Source: Pseudomonas sp. MYb60
GTDB lineage: Bacteria; Pseudomonadota; Gammaproteobacteria; Pseudomonadales; Pseudomonadaceae
Assembly: GCF_002979555.1 (NCBI RefSeq)
Contig: NZ_PCOZ01000001.1
Span: forward strand, 124,001 to 188,000
Length of the DNA: 64,000 nt
Direction of reading: 5' to 3'
The position numbers and the translations under genes are program-made. The notes beneath the pieces were generated by a model. The model saw only the letters and a program-made list of their open reading frames with translations, made no database searches and was not told the origin of the DNA. Position 1 is the first letter of the stretch, and the number at the start of each line of letters is the position of its first letter. Of the stretch, positions 63,280 to 64,000 are shown one piece after another.

Positions 63280-63513
63280 ATGACTTCCTCGACACAACCC
63301 CCTGTTGAAGCGGCCGACCTCGTCGATCCGGCCAGCGCCGAAGGCGTTGAAAAAGCCGAGATCCCGGCGTTCAAGTTTCCGTTCAAACCGGGTGAGCTGG
63401 CCGGCGCGAAGAACGCTGCCCAGCCCTGGTACAAGAACGGCGCCAAGAACGGCCATACCAAGAGCCCGGGCATGGCCCCGCCGGGCACGCGTCGCTCGAT
63501 GGGTAAACGCTGA
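63280..63513 (+). CDS. Small basic protein of unknown function
   Basis: A 77-residue protein. The first 30 residues are acidic (EAADLVDPASAEGVEKAE), followed by a basic, Gly/Pro/Asn-rich tail (KNAAQPWYKNGAKNGHTKSPG and RRSMGKR) that should be disordered and could contact nucleic acid. CCGGAGCTTCC precedes the ATG at a normal distance. It is divergent from the efflux operon. I do not recognise a characterised homologue, though similar genes appear next to mexMN in related species. Confidence 0.72.
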   Translation: MTSSTQPPVEAADLVDPASAEGVEKAEIPAFKFPFKPGELAGAKNAAQPWYKNGAKNGHTKSPGMAPPGTRRSMGKR

Positions 63514-63675
63514 GATTAATCCGTTGCGTGATGTGTTGGCTGTTGCCTACAGCAACTGCTGATATTTCTGATTGTATGTCCACGATCCTTTCCTGAAAGC
63601 TTGCACGGCCTGCGCACGGCGACCGGTATTTATGACCGGCACTGTTGGCGGCAAGGCTGGTTTTTTCGGAAAAGG

Positions 63676-64000
63676 ATGCTTCCTGTGGCCCTCATACACC
63701 TGTGTGTCCTCCTCGCCGTGTTGTGCTCGGTCAGCGCCGTGGCGGACGACGAGCAGCCGCGACGCGAAATTCGCTTCGCGGTCGCGGCACTGTTTCCGCC
63801 CTTTCAAAGTCGTGACCCCCAGGGTCAATTGGTCGGCCTGAACATCGAGCTGGGCAATGCCCTGTGCCTGCAACTCAATGTGCGGTGTACCTGGGTCGAT
63901 CAGAAGGTCGTCGAGGATTTTCCGGGGCTGGAAGCCCGGCAGTTCGACGCCATCATGGGCATGGCCCCGACGTCAGCGCGGCGGCGTTGGGTGAGTTTCA
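63676..64000 (+). CDS. Periplasmic substrate-binding protein (SBP_bac_3 family), 5' part
   Basis: The first 108 codons of a gene cut by the right window edge. MLPVALIHLCVLLAVLCSVSAVA is a signal peptide. The mature part REIRFAVAALFPPFQSRDPQGQLVGLNIELGNALC matches family-3 solute-binding proteins of amino-acid ABC transporters (lysine/arginine/ornithine or histidine type). FDAIMGMAPTSARRRWVSF near the cut is the canonical second conserved block. The same domain can also be the sensor of a histidine kinase or diguanylate cyclase, which the missing part would decide. Confidence 0.82.
   Translation, partial: MLPVALIHLCVLLAVLCSVSAVADDEQPRREIRFAVAALFPPFQSRDPQGQLVGLNIELGNALCLQLNVRCTWVDQKVVEDFPGLEARQFDAIMGMAPTSARRRWVSF

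Overview
The window is 64 kb of a gammaproteobacterial chromosome, almost certainly a Pseudomonas of the P. fluorescens group. Three things support this: the GC-rich protein-coding style, the complete Pseudomonas-type dcw (division and cell wall) cluster preceded by gmhA-yraN-lpoA-rsmI-rnpB, and fluorescens-type REP/REPIN palindromes (GCGAGC..GCTCGC with the flank AACGTCAACGATAAC). OprD-family porin and MexMN-like efflux genes agree. No phage, insertion sequence, CRISPR array or tRNA was seen.

Layout. 1-8.4 kb: pyrimidine/purine salvage (uraA, upp, hpt), a WbuC-type cupin, malate:quinone oxidoreductase (mqo, with a REPIN running into its 3' end), a YajG-type lipoprotein, small proteins and an acyltransferase. 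8.4-14.2 kb: short housekeeping genes, including a SRAP-domain protein with altered catalytic residues, an M48 lipoprotein, a GDT1-type transporter behind a manganese (yybP-ykoY) riboswitch, rsmC, a D-2-hydroxyacid dehydrogenase and a LysE exporter. 14.3-22.6 kb: an accessory lipid or ester module made of an AlkK-like acyl-CoA ligase, DUF1302 and DUF1329 exported proteins and a MalT-like LuxR regulator. 22.7-30.2 kb: an MBL hydrolase, an OmpA-like lipoprotein, a chemoreceptor, and a three-gene membrane dehydrogenase (triheme cytochrome c, Tat small subunit, GMC flavoprotein).

30.3-34.8 kb: dolP-like, gmhA, yraN and lpoA on the minus strand, then rsmI and the RNase P RNA on the plus strand. 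35.5-53.4 kb: mraZ-rsmH-ftsL-ftsI-murE-murF-mraY-murD-ftsW-murG-murC-ddlB-ftsQ-ftsA-ftsZ-lpxC, mostly with overlapping start and stop codons and preceded by a clear promoter with 10-bp-spaced MraZ boxes. It supplies peptidoglycan precursors from UDP-MurNAc to lipid II, the septal transpeptidase and its partners, the FtsA/FtsZ ring, and the committed step of lipid A synthesis. 53.5-64 kb: a diguanylate cyclase, an OprD porin, and a four-gene efflux operon (membrane fusion protein, RND pump, response regulator, histidine kinase) matching the mexMN neighbourhood of P. aeruginosa. A small basic protein and the start of an amino-acid-binding protein gene follow.

Most of the window is conserved core genome. 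The parts most worth a second look are the variant SRAP active site, the riboswitch with its competing hairpin, the REPIN that encodes the Mqo C-terminus, the acyl-CoA ligase/DUF1302/DUF1329/LuxR module, the MraZ operator, and an 18-bp palindrome in front of the efflux operon. I did not find a clearly novel multi-gene system.
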